The notes under the pieces are model-generated. The model saw only the letters and a program-made list of their open reading frames with translations. It had not been told where the DNA came from and did not search any database. A DNA stretch of 64,000 bases, from positions 101,276,358 to 101,340,357 of the forward strand of contig NC_088782.1 of NCBI RefSeq assembly GCF_958450345.1, read 5' to 3'. This stretch comes from Calliphora vicina. Taxonomy: Eukaryota > Arthropoda > Insecta > Diptera > Calliphoridae. The position numbers were made by a program, and so were the translations under genes. This document shows positions 1-11,657 of this stretch, one piece after another. Within the stretch, counting starts at the first letter, position 1; each line of letters opens with the position of its first letter.

Positions 1-2211
1 CCAGGAGAGAAAAGTTTTATTAACATTAATTGTTTTTTAAAATGTCTGATAAACAAAAAAAAAAAAAGCAAAAAATGTCATAATCATTTAAGAACCTTTA
101 ATGGAAAATTAATAATTTTTAACAAGGAGAATAAGCTAAAGAAATATTAATGGGTAGAGATTTACGTGTATGTAAATGGCATTTACAAAATAAAAAATGA
201 TGTGACAAGGATTTTTATAATTAAAGGATTTTATGGAATAATATAAAATTTAAATAAAAGTCAAGGGTATGACTTAATAGGGTGGAAAACAAAGAAGGAG
301 TAAAGGGTTAAAAAATGGTTAATTGCTTAGTAGAATATTTGTGGGTATTAATGATTTATTGAACAAGATGATGCCACTAAAATATGTTTAATATGTTTCT
401 AAGAATATTTTTCATGCAGAGTAGTAAATTAAGTGACAATCCAAAGACATGGAGGGGTCCAACAAGGTTTATCAGCACCTTATTTTAATTTTTACGTATG
501 CTTAAATGTCCTGATGATGCGTCTCATATTCAAATCCATGTTTTTAAGACAAACTTCTATCTGGAAATTCAAAAATTAATTTCTTTTACATATAGATGCA
601 TGTATTTTCATTATTTACTTATAAACATTTCAAAATCATAAACTCTTATAAACTGGCATGCCGAAATTGCATTGTATTTTGTTATTCGCTATTTTGCTAC
701 TTCGAGTCCTGCAAACTTAAATAAATACTGCTCAGCTGTACGAGATTTAAATTAATATGCAAATCATACATGAAAAGAAAAATAAAACAAATCCCATAAA
801 ACGCCATAGACTAACAACACATATTCGAGCTAAACCACAATAGAAATTAATACAAAAGGACACCAAGGATCTATGTATGTCACACAGAATATATTTACAT
901 ATTTCTGGCGTTACACCATTTGCTTTATGTACAAAGTTAAGCATCAAATATATGAATCCACTTATTTAATTTAATATATCGAGGGATTATATTCAATACC
1001 AGGTATCATAGATTTTAATAAAAATTAGTATTTGATAGCAAAATATTCAGCAAATGAGCCGATCATTTATAATAATTTTGTGTTATAATATTATATGTGT
1101 TATATAACGTATGCGGAATGAAATTGCAACAAACCAGAAAACGCTATATTTGTTTCCAACGTGAAAACAAATAATTTATAAAACCTTTATAAAATAGCCC
1201 ATTGTATTGATTTAATGTAAGCAACAAATTTGTTATATTCATCCGCTTTTGTGGCAGTTATGAAGAAATTTATATGCAGGTGTTGAAAATACCGATGTTT
1301 GCATTTTTCTGAGCTCCTATTTGAGTTTCATAATCTTATTTTTCTCGATTTTTATTTTAAATAATCTGCAAAAACTCTTCTATTTAAAAAGGTCGAAAAC
1401 CTCTCAAATTATTTTTAATTAAAAAAAATATGGAAATTTTTTCCCTTTAGAAAGTCTGGAATTTCAAGGCTGTTGAAAACACCATAATCATCTGGGCGTG
1501 ACTGTTGGATGATAGAACAGTTAGGAAGAACTTTCATTTTAAAAAAATAATCTCTGATGTTTCTTTTTATGATATGATTAATTTTGTGTACACATTTCAT
1601 AATACATTATTTATAATTGATGGTCAAATCAAATTCCAAAAATGTCAAAACTTCTAATTTACATCTGATTGATTAAGATTCATATATATTTTTTTAGAAA
1701 AAAGATTATGTTTTACTTTGCACATCTTATCAATAGAAGATTTATTTACTTCCAAAAAAGTCCACTTCTCTGCCTTTTTCTGCCACTTGATGTAAAATAT
1801 AACAAATTGTTTCCGATGATAATTGATAAAATATTGAAAAAATTACAAATGTTTTTTCAAAGTAGTTCTTTTTTTGTTAACATTTTGAGATAACTAAAAG
1901 CCAGATTTTCAAATGGGGTTTTAAAGTATTAAGGCAAAACATAACGTAAATCAAAATAAGTCCTAAAATACTAATATCTCATATACTTTTTCTTTTGGCA
2001 AGTGTCAAATTGGTGGTTAAACAGAGTCGTACTCAAGAACATTTCTCAAAATCCAACAGCAACTTAGAAATATTGAAATCTTTTGTCTTTTGCTTCAAAA
2101 TTATTTCACCATTTCAGATTTGTATAATTCAAATACGTGTCAGACGAATTATTCTATAAAATGTGCTTTTTCGAATTCGAATCTTCGATTTTTGCACGAA
2201 AATCTATTTTT
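1..2211. other. AT-rich DNA without a recognisable gene
   Basis: I see no supported gene here. The stretch is AT-rich with A and T runs, and its open frames are short and low in complexity. A block near 965-1070 (starting ATATCGAGGGA) recurs in diverged form near 44013-44110, so part of it is an old dispersed repeat. The rest could be intergenic or intronic. Confidence 0.6.
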
Positions 2212-3261
2212 ATATCCTACACCACCATAGTGGGGAGGGTATTTTGCGTTAGTATTGATGTTTATAACGTACTAAAATATTGTCCCAACAACCACCATAA
2301 AGTATACCAATATGCTCAGAATCACTTACTAAGTCTGTGTCCGTCCGTCCGTCTGTCCGTCCATGTAGACCTTGTAATCAAACTACAGGTCGCAATTTCA
2401 AAGATAATTCGACGTACAAGCTTTTATATTATCCCAAGTACGGAGCCTATTGAATTTGGTTTGAATCGGTACATTATTTCTCCTAGCCCCCATACGATTG
2501 CCCTATCTGAAAATGGTTAAGCTCTCATAAATATCTCATTTATATAGATATCCAACCCAAATTCAGCACAAATAAGTTTGATATAAAATAAAATTTAACA
2601 CAAATAAGTTGTACACGCAGAGAAAAAATATAGTTGGGCATGGTTACTGTAACCATTTCAATATTGTTACAAGTTTTTTAACTATATTATAGCCACAGTA
2701 ACCATTTACATGATTGTGGTAACCATAATATGTAATGTTTGTGACAACCATTCATATGATGAAGGACTTATCATATTATGGTGCTCTCGGCTTAAGGCTT
2801 ATCATAATCTGAGAACAACATATTATGATAAAATTATTCATCATAAATATAGTTGCCACAAACATATATTTGTTTACTGTAACCATATATATGGTTGATA
2901 CAATCATGTGAACCGTAAATTAACCATATTATGGTTACCACAATCATGTAAATGGTTACTGTGACTATAATATAGTTAAAAATCTTGTAACACTATTTAA
3001 ATGGTTACAGTAACCATGTCCAATTATATTTTTTCTCTGCGTGTATATACAGAAAAGTCATTTTGCCAAATTTTGTAAAGATCGGCCCATAATTAGTCAT
3101 AGCTCCCATATAAGGCTCACTTCCGGAAATCACTTTATCGAGCATAAATATCTTAAAAATGTTGGTATTCAAATAATATTTAATACAAATAAGTTTCATA
3201 TCATATACTATGTGTAGGGTATCATATGGACGGGCTTGACCGACTATACTTTCTTACTTGT
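2212..3261 (-). mobile_element. mini-me-like element, type B, carrying a nested foldback element
   Basis: The + strand opens with a TATCCTACACCACCATAGTG hairpin end, followed by a (GTCY)n stretch at 2339-2363. It closes with a GGGCTTGACCGAC hairpin and a TTCTTACTTG end at 3261. The same order is seen at 28798-29538. The paired (GTCY)n and TA-rich features match published dipteran mini-me elements. Inside lie degenerate ~150 bp units containing CATAGCTCCCATATAAGG. The copy is interrupted by an unrelated element at 2614-3043. No protein is encoded; the 127-codon open frame crossing the (GTCY)n tract is fortuitous. Family assignment is by structure only. Confidence 0.75.
2614..3043. mobile_element. 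430 bp foldback MITE (CACGCAGAGAAAA ends, TA duplication)
   Basis: Both ends read CACGCAGAGAAAAAATATA inward, and the inverted similarity continues deep into the element as alternating ATGGTTACTGTAACCAT-like palindromes. TA flanks each side (2612-2613 and 3044-3045). The related copy near 29206-29225 runs through this point without interruption (AAATAAGTTTTATATACAC), giving an empty site that fits insertion at TA. A TA duplication suggests Tc1/mariner-type mobilisation, but no transposase is present. A second, decayed copy ends at 32825. Confidence 0.8.
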
Positions 3262-3429
3262 GTTTTTTTTTGTAAGTTCCACTAAGATAAACTTCACATT
3301 CCCATTCTTGTGCTCCTTAAAGTTCCTTTTTGTAATGAATCAATATTTTTCTATTGGTCTAGAATCTGGTTTCTATTCAATTTAGTCGTATTTCTTGCGA
3401 GATCAGTCCAAATTTTAAAGATGCGAGAT

Positions 3430-3605
3430 ATTATGATGGTAAATGCCATACCACTGCTGGTGAGAATGTTTTTTTTTTAAACAAACTCAAATGAAGCGTT
3501 TTGCTTGTCTGCAGATACACCCAGAGTCTCTGGCGGGAATCGAACCCTCAAACCTCAGATTAATAGACAAGTCTATCAGGACAAGGTTATCAAATTATAA
3601 CACAA
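3430..3605 (-). repeat. SINE-like tRNA-derived fragment
   Basis: On the minus strand, 3546-3536 reads GGTTCGATTCC, an exact RNA polymerase III B-box, inside a T-arm-like GGGTTCGATTCCCGCC. It is followed by CAGAGACTCTGGGTGTA and then an A-rich tract. No convincing A-box or full cloverleaf accompanies it, so a functional tRNA gene is unlikely and a tRNA-derived SINE or its remnant is the better call. The boundaries are approximate. Confidence 0.45.
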
Positions 3606-4530
3606 TTAGTTATTTCTACATAGTTCTCGTTGTGAGTTCTGCAGAAATACTCCTGTAATGAGTCCTTAACCAAACCATTCAGTAGCATAAACGAATATAT
3701 TTATTCTCTGATATCCATGTCCGGTCAGGTTGTGCAAAAAAAGGCAACATAAAATCGAATCTCCCATCAGGTAGGTCCGGATAGTGGCATAAAATATACT
3801 CTTGTTACCTAATTTCACTAATTGTACAGAAGTCAAGGTAGATTCAATTCACTGCTTTGTAATCCGAACAAGAATAGATCTATAACCACCTCTACTAGAT
3901 TCAGCAGTTGACCACGCGGATTTTTTGTATGAACAATCAACCTGACAACCTGATCGATATTCAGGTATTATCATCGTACTAGTAGTCTCTGTGGACTATT
4001 TCGTTTGTGCACAGTTGTAGAGTCTCGTCAGAATAAGACGCTTTCACCATGCAAGTAGTACCCCTACAAATCTATCAAATATTGTTTGCCAGTGCCTCCG
4101 TGATGTGATTGATTAATTACATCTTGGTAAGTCGGTTTCTAGTGGAATGTCCTCTCATATCTCTTAAAGATTATTTGAATTACAGGACTTAGATGGAAGT
4201 GTTATGCAGATTTCACGGCTAGCTGCCTATCGATATACACTGAACGGCATATCCGATAAAACCATAACCAATTCACGGTTCCTTAAATGTTCAACTGATT
4301 CAATGCCGCTTTAGCATGATAATTTTAATCTTTTGCTATATTTTATTGATCATCAGTAAAAATTCTTGGTGGTATATTTTAAGCTAAAGAATTGGTGATA
4401 TTTTATTTACAAAAATTCATAGAACTCTTCGGACACAACTTTTGAAAAGCACTTAAAATTGTGCAGAGTTGAAAAAGAGTACATGATCTTTAAAATGGTT
4501 AATTCAAATATTTGCAAAAATAAAATTATA
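3606..4530. other. Gene-less stretch of more mixed base composition
   Basis: Base composition here is visibly less AT-rich than its surroundings, especially at 3640-4300. That would fit an old transposon body or former exon sequence. No frame stays open for long and I recognise no protein motif on either strand. Confidence 0.4.
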
Positions 4531-5365
4531 ACAAGTAAGAGTGTTATATTCGCTTGTGCCGAATCTTGTATATCCAACATCAATGTGTGGATATTTTTTT
4601 ATTTATTGATAATAAAATATTTCTCTGATATAGGGTTTATTTTGTGGGTAGGGTCAATTATGGACTGATCTTCACAAATGTTGGTAGATAGATATAGGTT
4701 CATATTAGAACTTGTATATGTCCAATTTCATCATCAATTAAGAATGTTCACGTCATTTTGTGATGGGGACCTTGTATGAGGATTGGTAGCAAATGTTGCC
4801 CGATGTTCGCCATACTTTACATTAAAATTTCAGAGTACTTGGAACTAATTTGTGCAACATTTTATGAGGATTGATGCATAATCATCATATTTATGACTGC
4901 TCAAACAGTCATAGTATCTTATGCGGACCCAGAATATATATATAACATAGCTTTTGTTTGTTATAAATTTTATTACGATAAACGTAAGCATCATTATAGT
5001 GGGGAGGGTACAATGCGTTTGTACTGAAATTTGTAACACCCAAGAATAGTAGTCCAACTCCCAGCTTAAAGTACACCGAGCAACTCCGTATAACTTTCTG
5101 AGGAGATTAAACGATGTCCATCCATCCGTCTGGCTGTCCATTAAATACATTGTGCGCAAAGTTCTTGTCACATTTTTAAAGATATTTTGATCGAATATGG
5201 CACATACACTTTTTTCGCCCAAAGGACGAAGCCTGTGGAAAATGTTTTTTTTTCGGATCAATCCATTACACTTTGCTACAAAATGACACTTTTTGTCTGA
5301 ACTTGAAAAGCGACTTAATGGGGGTTGTAGGCCTAGGTGAGGACATACTAAAACCGTTTTCAATG
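4531..5365 (+). mobile_element. Two fused mini-me-like remnants (type D head, type B tail)
   Basis: At 4531 the common head ACAAGTAAGAGTGTTATATT is followed by a CGCTTGTGCCGAAT hairpin. The body resembles 51640-51960 (GTACTTGGAACTAATTTGTG-like and TGACTGCTCAAACAGTCATA motifs). From about 4995 a second unit begins with TATAGTGGGGAGGGTA, as at 28810, and runs through TCCATCCGTCTGGCTGTCC near 5117. The 172-codon open frame at 4845-5363 on the minus strand crosses both units and resembles no protein I know, so it is not called. Confidence 0.6.
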
Positions 5366-6989
5366 ATTTTGAAACACCCTCAAAATTTTGAGATATTTTG
5401 AAAAAACTGTTTTAGGGTAGGTCGTAGTACTTTAGTACCTCTAACTCACACATTTTTAAACCGATTTCAAAATTTTAAACAATTATGTATAAGCAAAGAA
5501 TTAAGCTTTCATAAAGTCTATGCACGAAATGTATATCTTAAAAAAATTGCGTAGGTTTTTATGAAAAGTTTCGCTTTATTTTTTATTTTTTTTCGTAATT
5601 TTTCATATTCAACAATAGTTAATATAATTTTTTTCTATGAAAACCTATTCTTTTTTTCACAGTCTTTTAAATACAACTTTATATGGGAGAAAATGAGACA
5701 TTACTTGTTAAAATCGGTTTATGTTTGCAAAAGTTATTAAACTTTTTTGAAAAAAGTTCGATAAAATTTACCTTGTAAAAATTCAAAATTTTACAAATAT
5801 TTTTTTTCTACAGTTTTTTGTTTATTTTTATTTATATGTTCTGGGGTAGAAAATACTAAAAATGGTGTTAATTAAAAGTTGAATAACTTTTAGAATTTTC
5901 ATACGATTTGAATAATTAAATTAAAATGTTAAGAACAAAATTTTCTATTTTCTATATGGTATAAATTTTTATAAACTTTCATATCAAAATAAGCAATGAA
6001 AGGCGACTAAAATCAAAAAAGTTGATAAATTTTGTTTTTATTTTAGATATTCTTAAGAAAAACAAACTTGCGTATCTATGTATATAGGTAAATATATTCG
6101 CTTAAATCCTATATTTTTTCCAAACTTATTTTACACCTAAATTGCAGTTTTTTTTTCAGCTTAAATTTAAAAAGTTTAAGAAATTCTGCCCTTCTGTGTC
6201 TAAACCATGCTTCCAGGATAATATAACTTCATGATGTTTTATATGCATGGCAACATTATAATTAAATGCGACATTTGTGTTATTATTCCATGTTGTTGCT
6301 TTGTTTTTTGCTGTATGCTTCTCTATTTTCATTTCTTTGTTCAAAAATGGAAACTAAAAAATGTTTTTAAGTTTTGTTTTTTTAATTTTTCATTTGTGTA
6401 GAATAGTTAGAGTTATTGTAGTTGTAGTTGTACGCATATATAGTTTTTAGTCTGCAAAAGAAATAAAGAATTGTATACTATTTATACACTAACCAAAAAT
6501 AAAAGTAAAATGTCTGCAAAATGTGTATATATTTCTAAATGTGTAAAATCTAATTCATACACAAACTAACACATAAATACATATATCCTTACCTACTTAC
6601 ATATTCCAGCTGTTCTAGGAGACAGTCCCGAACTAGTGATTTTGCCCATCTTTTAAGGTGGGAACTAGTTACTTCAATGGCTACGTGACTAGTATTAATA
6701 CGTGCATGTCTTAAGCAGGAGGTCAATTGACCCTTTTTGATTACAATGACATTGTCCGATAGCTGGGCCAAAGTAGTCAACGCATTGGATTCACATCTTG
6801 ATCAGCTACTTAGCTAGTTATTTTAACATATACGGATGCTAACTGACCACAAATAATCATAGAAAAAGACATATTACAGACAGTCCAATAAAGGACTACT
6901 AATAAAGGATTACTTGTAAACAAACCTTCCTCCGACAACTCTCCAATAAAGTGCTTCTGGTATGTAAAAAAAACAGCTTTCTAAAGTGC
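5366..6989. other. AT-rich stretch, no gene seen
   Basis: Long T and A runs dominate 5400-6560. Around 6589-6790 composition is more balanced and a 63-codon minus-strand frame exists, but it has no recognisable motif or neighbouring exon-like signal and I do not call it a gene. Confidence 0.5.
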
Positions 6990-7390
6990 AGTACAAAATA
7001 AACGTTTAAAGTGACTTCACTATAGGTTACTAAGAGACACTATAGTGACTATTGACTCCACGCTATGTTACATGGAGTACTTAAGCAAAAATAAACTGTA
7101 TGAGAATTATATTAAAACAATTTGTATAAAACCAGTTTGTATGAATTACTCAAAAAAACGTTTAAAGTGACTACACTCTAGATTACTTAGAGACACTTAA
7201 GTGGCAGTTGTCTTCACGTTAGATTACCAATTGTCTTCTCTCTGCACTACAAAGAGCACATACGTGTAAAATGACCCAAAATATATACTAGAGTCAGCCA
7301 AATGATATGAAATTGGTGACAATTACTGTATTTAAGGGATGCATTGACTACTAGCTTAACTGCTGGGATTTTAAAGCTTATAACAATGTA
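6990..7390. repeat. Dispersed repeat shared with 55815-56250
   Basis: A unit starting AAATAAACGTTTAAAGTGAC occurs at about 7000, and a related one at about 7158. The same pair of units, followed by the same downstream text (ACACGTGTAAAATG..CCAAAATATAT and CATTGACTAC), occurs at 55815-56250. The two copies differ by many substitutions, so this is an old dispersed element with an internal direct repeat of about 155-195 bp. No coding capacity is evident. Confidence 0.7.
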
Positions 7391-7636
7391 TTTTATTGAG
7401 AGAGTGTTTGCTAAGTATAGAGTAAAAAATGCTTTAATATAAAAGTTGAAGTTTGTAGAAAAAAAAAAAAACAAAGTTTGATTTTTAATATCCTCTGTAT
7501 ACAGTTTTATGAATTTTACTTATTAAGTATAAGGATAATAATGTAATTGGTTAGTACATTTATGTACGAACCATCTACTAATTTGATCTTACCCAAAGAA
7601 AATTTAAGTTCATAAAGAGAGATGAATTTAAATAAA

Positions 7637-8230
7637 AACCAGTAAGAGAGTTATATTCGGCTGTGCCGAATCTTATATACCCTTCACCAAATTATACTTC
7701 AAATTAAAAATTTTAAATATTTTTAGGTAAACAATATTTATTTTTTTGTCCAAAGTTGGTTTTTTCATTTTCTGGAATTGATTTTTTTAAATTTTTTAAA
7801 TTAAAAATTCGGGTTAAAAAATATTTTTCCGATTTTGACCCATTGTAGGACCTACTTGCTATGGTCGTTGCAAAGGTCTTTGAAATATCTATCATTAGAT
7901 GTCCATATTGTCTATATTAATGACTCAGTAATTCAGATATAGGTCAAAAGGTTGTTCTGGTTTTTGCATTAATCTCAGCCATTTGTGGACCGATTTTCTA
8001 ATATCAACGAAGCCGGAAGAAATACGGAGATATTGATGTATGAATCGTGTAAGTAAGTTATTTGGGGGCTTCGGAAAGTTGATTTCAACAGACAGACGGA
8101 CATGGCTTAATCGACTCTGCTATCGATAAGAATCCAGAATATATATACTTTATAGGGTCGGAAAATTATATTGTGGAGATTACAAACGGAATGTGGAATT
8201 ACGAACCTTTTCACGAAGGTGAATGGTATA
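7637..8230 (+). mobile_element. mini-me-like element, type C
   Basis: It begins with AGTAAGAGAGTTATATTCGG and a GGCTGTGCCGAAT hairpin followed by ATACCCTTCACC. It contains CAGACAGACGGACATGGCTTA and the TA-rich ATATATACTTTATAGGGTC block, and ends CACGAAGGTGAATGGTATA. The compact sister at 43197-43565 has the same head, middle and tail. The 3' half of this copy is damaged, with TGTGGAATTACGAACC replacing the usual ACGGAATGACAAACTTATAT. It is non-coding. Confidence 0.8.
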
Positions 8231-8414
8231 ATTATATATATGAGGAAAATCAAAAATTTTGGAATAATTGTTGAAACTTAACATGTGATTCTTTTGGGTT
8301 TCGAAATGATAAAAACGTTACTGACACATATCGGTTGAACATAGAAAATGAAGCTCTGCATCCAAAATCTTTGGCTACTAATCGTTAACTTCTGTACTCA
8401 CCGTTTCTATCTTA

Positions 8415-8677
8415 GTCGCCGTTTACACATGCAGATTTTCCTCGCATGAAAGTTTACTTTATAGGCAAGAGAGACAAGAGGCATAGAAAGGGGTACATAC
8501 TCTGATGTACTTGCAATTCGTTTTGTGTTTTCGTTCGTAATACCTACATACACAGAAACATGCACATTAATGTACAAACTGTCTGCAATAAAAATCTTTG
8601 TGTGTAAACGCGAATGCAAGTTTAAAGAAGAATAGTAAAATCTTATGCGCGAAAAATCTTACAGTGTAAATGGGGAC
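8415..8677. mobile_element. 263 bp Tourist/PIF-Harbinger-like MITE
   Basis: Terminal inverted repeats of about 33 bp pair GTCGCCGTTTACAC at the left end with GTGTAAATGGGGAC at the right end, and the match continues inward with an AGATTTT segment and GCAT. The trinucleotide TTA flanks both sides (8412-8414 and 8678-8680). A TWA target duplication is characteristic of PIF/Harbinger elements. No transposase lies inside, so the element is non-autonomous. The 70-codon minus-strand frame inside it is incidental. Confidence 0.7.
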
Positions 8678-8984
8678 TTACAGATTACAACCAACATGAA
8701 TTTGAGTTATAAAATTTTGGAAATTGTATTTTTTTATCTATATATTGATACGAATTTGCATTAGCGATTTAAATTTAACGGTCTGTAACGATTGCTTGCA
8801 ACATTCATTATTCTTATAAACATTTCCATCAGTAGAAACCTCTACTTATCAACAATGTTGATAACACGAACTTATTAACTTTGTTTGTAGGTATTCCAAT
8901 ATTCACATTAAAGCTATATAAGTAGAACATTCTAGTTTTGGTGCGTTAAGATAATTCATGAAGCTACTGGAAGGAAGATGGAGC

Positions 8985-9527
8985 TATATACGTATATGGG
9001 GGATTTCATGTCAAGTGAACCAATTTTTAAAATCGATGTCTTCCGATCGGGATGAAATTTGCACCAAGGCTAATTCTATTGGATAGTAACTCGGACACAA
9101 TTTTTCAACTAGATCGGTCAAGAACTCTCTGAGTTAAAGGGGGTCAAAATTTGACATTTTGGCCAATCATGTTTTTTTTCTCATCCATGTAATCTATTGT
9201 TCTTAGCAAAATATGTCCCAAATAGTTTAGACAGCTATTTCTTCAATATTTCGAAAAAAAATATTTAAAAAATAAAATAAGCATGGAACATGGGGTGTGG
9301 CACCTCTCATACAGTGTAAATAGTTATTTCAAAATATCTTGAGAATTATAATAGTGGAAGTCTTGAAATTTTGCCCGAATAGCATCTTTTATATTTTACA
9401 TAGTTGGACTGAAAATGTGCGGTATTATATTAGTGGGCGTGGTACTTATCATACAAGTTAAATATATATTATAAAATATCTGGTCAAAATACTTCGATTT
9501 AAAGCAAATATGAATAATTTTCATAAT
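8985..9527. repeat. Dispersed block (copy 1 of 3) beside the Helitron remnant
   Basis: About 280 bp beginning TATGGGGGATTTCATGTCAA closely match the blocks at 18411-18700 and, inverted, 20518-20808 in the giant inverted repeat. Beyond 9275 this copy continues into a different sequence. There, two related ~120 bp units (GGGGTGTGGCACC and GGGCGTGGTACTT) follow each other. No protein is encoded. Confidence 0.75.
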
Positions 9528-9998
9528 TTAACAAAAAATAATCAAATAATCTTTATATACAATATTCTTTGAGATTACTGTAGAACTGCCCTTACGAAGC
9601 ATACCCTGCTTCCAATCTTCATGAATCACTTTCACACTAACATCATGTAGGGATCTTGCTCTAGAATATCCAACATACATTTGGCCATGGCTAAAAACTG
9701 AATTAGGCAGATAGATCCCCACCATTTCTAACGTCTTACGTGGTGCATTATTTATTGTTATGGAAAATGCCAGCCTTATAAGGAATTGTGTTCTGCGAAA
9801 ATTGGATAAATGCGGGACTTCCTTTTGTAGTGTCTTTCAGGGTATTTGCACATATGAGGTTTTTCGAAAGTTTTGTCACCTGTAATCTAGTGATATTACA
9901 GAGTCCTCTCCTCGTATTTAAATTCCTCAGAAGCATTACAATAGCACCGACCTTGAGGTTTAATTTAAGAGGCGGCACACAGTGGTTCAGAAATGTAT
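9528..9998 (-). pseudogene. Helitron PIF1-like helicase, C-terminal remnant
   Basis: Read on the minus strand, 9998-9776 gives a PPLKLNLKVGA..VMLLRNLN segment followed by RGLCN. After a frameshift near 9770 it continues as IRLAFSITINNA and then VGIYLPNSVFSHGQMYV, ending SRARSL. This order, with LKVGA.IMLLRNLN, RGLCNGTRL, VGIYLP.PVFSHGQLYV and an SR motif, is the hallmark C-terminus of the PIF1-type helicase of Helitron Rep/Hel proteins. The usual NKSQGQT helicase box is degraded to NNAPRKT, and everything N-terminal, including the Rep domain, is missing. It is a dead fragment. It shows that Helitrons have been active in this genome, and these are often proposed to mobilise non-autonomous fly repeats. 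No Helitron 3' hairpin or CTRR end was identified beside it. Confidence 0.85.
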
Positions 9999-10039
9999 TT
10001 TTTTTGGCAATAATTCGGTATCTCGGGAACTATTAGAGA

Positions 10040-10915
10040 TATTATTACGAAATTTCACATGATTGGAGCTGATGTTTTCGAGTTGACTTGCAGTTGTTCA
10101 GCTTCCTAGGGGTATTGGGAGCCAGTACGGACCCTCAAATTTGGTCACCTCGGGTCTCAAATTTTTATGATCCGAATGAGCTGAAATTTAAAATATAAAT
10201 AGTCCTTGAGAATATCTACTAAAAATACGCTTACACGTGTAGGTTATCTCTATTAGTTGAAGAGATATTTAGGTTTATTGATTTATTTTTTTTAATTTTT
10301 TTCGATCTTTTATTGGTTTTTTAGTTATGGCGGGCCAACGGAAATTTTTTTTACAAAATCAGCTATATTGGCGATAAAATTCTAAATAAAATACAAACAA
10401 CTTGCTAAGAGTCATGTCGTCCCTATAAAAACTTACACTCATCCAAATTTGGAACATGTAAAAAGTCCGTATTTTTTACGTTTTTTTACCGCGGCATACC
10501 AGCCGTTTTTATATATAGATGGCATTAGCGGTATAATGTAAAAATTTGATTTTCCCATTTCATCAAAATCAATAACCCGGCGTACCGCCCATAGACCTTC
10601 CGCAGATAAAGTTCGATCTTCCGCAGAGAAAGTACTTTAATTATGCAAAATTTCAGCTTTCTATGTAATAAGATTACTTCAGAAAATTGTGAAAAAGTAA
10701 AATCTTACAAAAAATAGTGAAATATATGGAGAAATATTTAAAACGGAAAGTGCCACACCGCTTCACTCACAGACCTAAAATCAAAAATCTGGCAGAAAAA
10801 GTTCTTTAAGTATGCCAAATTTCAGCTTCCTATGTCACCAGATGGCTTTAGAAAGTTGCGGAAAGAGAATAGGACATACATAGTAACATCCGGACATACT
10901 ACGAAATTATATATA
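10040..10915. repeat. Dispersed repeat block, partly shared with 54010-54400
   Basis: From about 10150 the sequence GATCCGAATGAGCTGA..TTTAAAAT, then GAGATATTTAGGTTTATT and TTTAG.TATGGCGGGC, reappears in the same order near 54045-54215. The rest (10420-10910) includes two related stretches around 10580-10660 and 10770-10850, both with CAAATTTCAGCTT- or AAAATTTCAGCTT-like text and a GCAGA.AAAGT motif, suggesting an internal duplication. No coding signal was seen. Confidence 0.6.
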
Positions 10916-11649
10916 TAGATTTGCGAATATTTGGAGAGCAATAATTGTGAAAGTCTTTAAGGTTAGTATGATTGTATTCATTACCACTGTACGAAGTTAA
11001 GCCAAAATAAAATTTTGCCAGATCAGAGCAGTGACTGTAGGAATTCCATTACAAAAAAGTTGTAATTTCGAGTCTTTAATTTCTTTATAAAATATGAAAC
11101 ATACCAAATCGGTTGAACCAGATGGACTTAGAATTTTACCTTTTTAATCTATAACCATTATTACAATATATTCCAAACGGAAAGATAAAATCAATCTACC
11201 CCTATATTTTTGGTTTTGGGTATAAAAAATGCAACAATTTTTCTAAAATTTCACAATGATTATGCTGTAAGGTCATACACAATCTTATTATAATATTATA
11301 TCGAATCAATATTTCACTCTTCGTTGTGTATATCATCTAAAGATCGGGCCACACCTATTGCAATTATCTCTCTCATTTCCCATTTCATTTGTTTGTGCTA
11401 CATATTTTTGGCCCATTAAGAAAATAAATAAAAATTATAACTTAAATGATTTAAGTGGGATAGAGAAATCCCCAAAGAAACGGTTTGTTTTTCATAATGT
11501 TCCATTTGCCAACCAAAATGAAGCTACAACATACTGAAAAGAACTTTTCTGTTTCTCTGTCGGAAAATATACAAAAACATTTCAACATAATGTGCATTTG
11601 TTTTCTTGGTACATTTTGCTGTTGCTTCTTTTTTAGTAGTGTAACATGA
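10916..11649. other. Gene-less AT-rich stretch
   Basis: I recognise nothing with confidence. A minus-strand frame at 11451-11669 encodes an unremarkable 72-residue peptide that runs into the adjacent MITE, so it is not a gene. Confidence 0.45.
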
Positions 11650-11657
11650 GTATCAGC

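Noticed and set aside
3430..3605. A tRNA gene on the minus strand
   Set aside because: Only the T-arm/B-box is convincing. No acceptor stem, anticodon arm or A-box could be paired.
4845..5363. 172-codon minus-strand frame, the longest in the window
   Set aside because: It crosses two different mini-me-like remnants, and its translation has no known motif. The (GTCY)n tract and the repeat boundaries are read through, which indicates chance openness.
6589..6780. 63-codon minus-strand frame in a less AT-rich patch
   Set aside because: No motif, no homologue recognised and no neighbouring exon-like sequence, so it is too weak to call.
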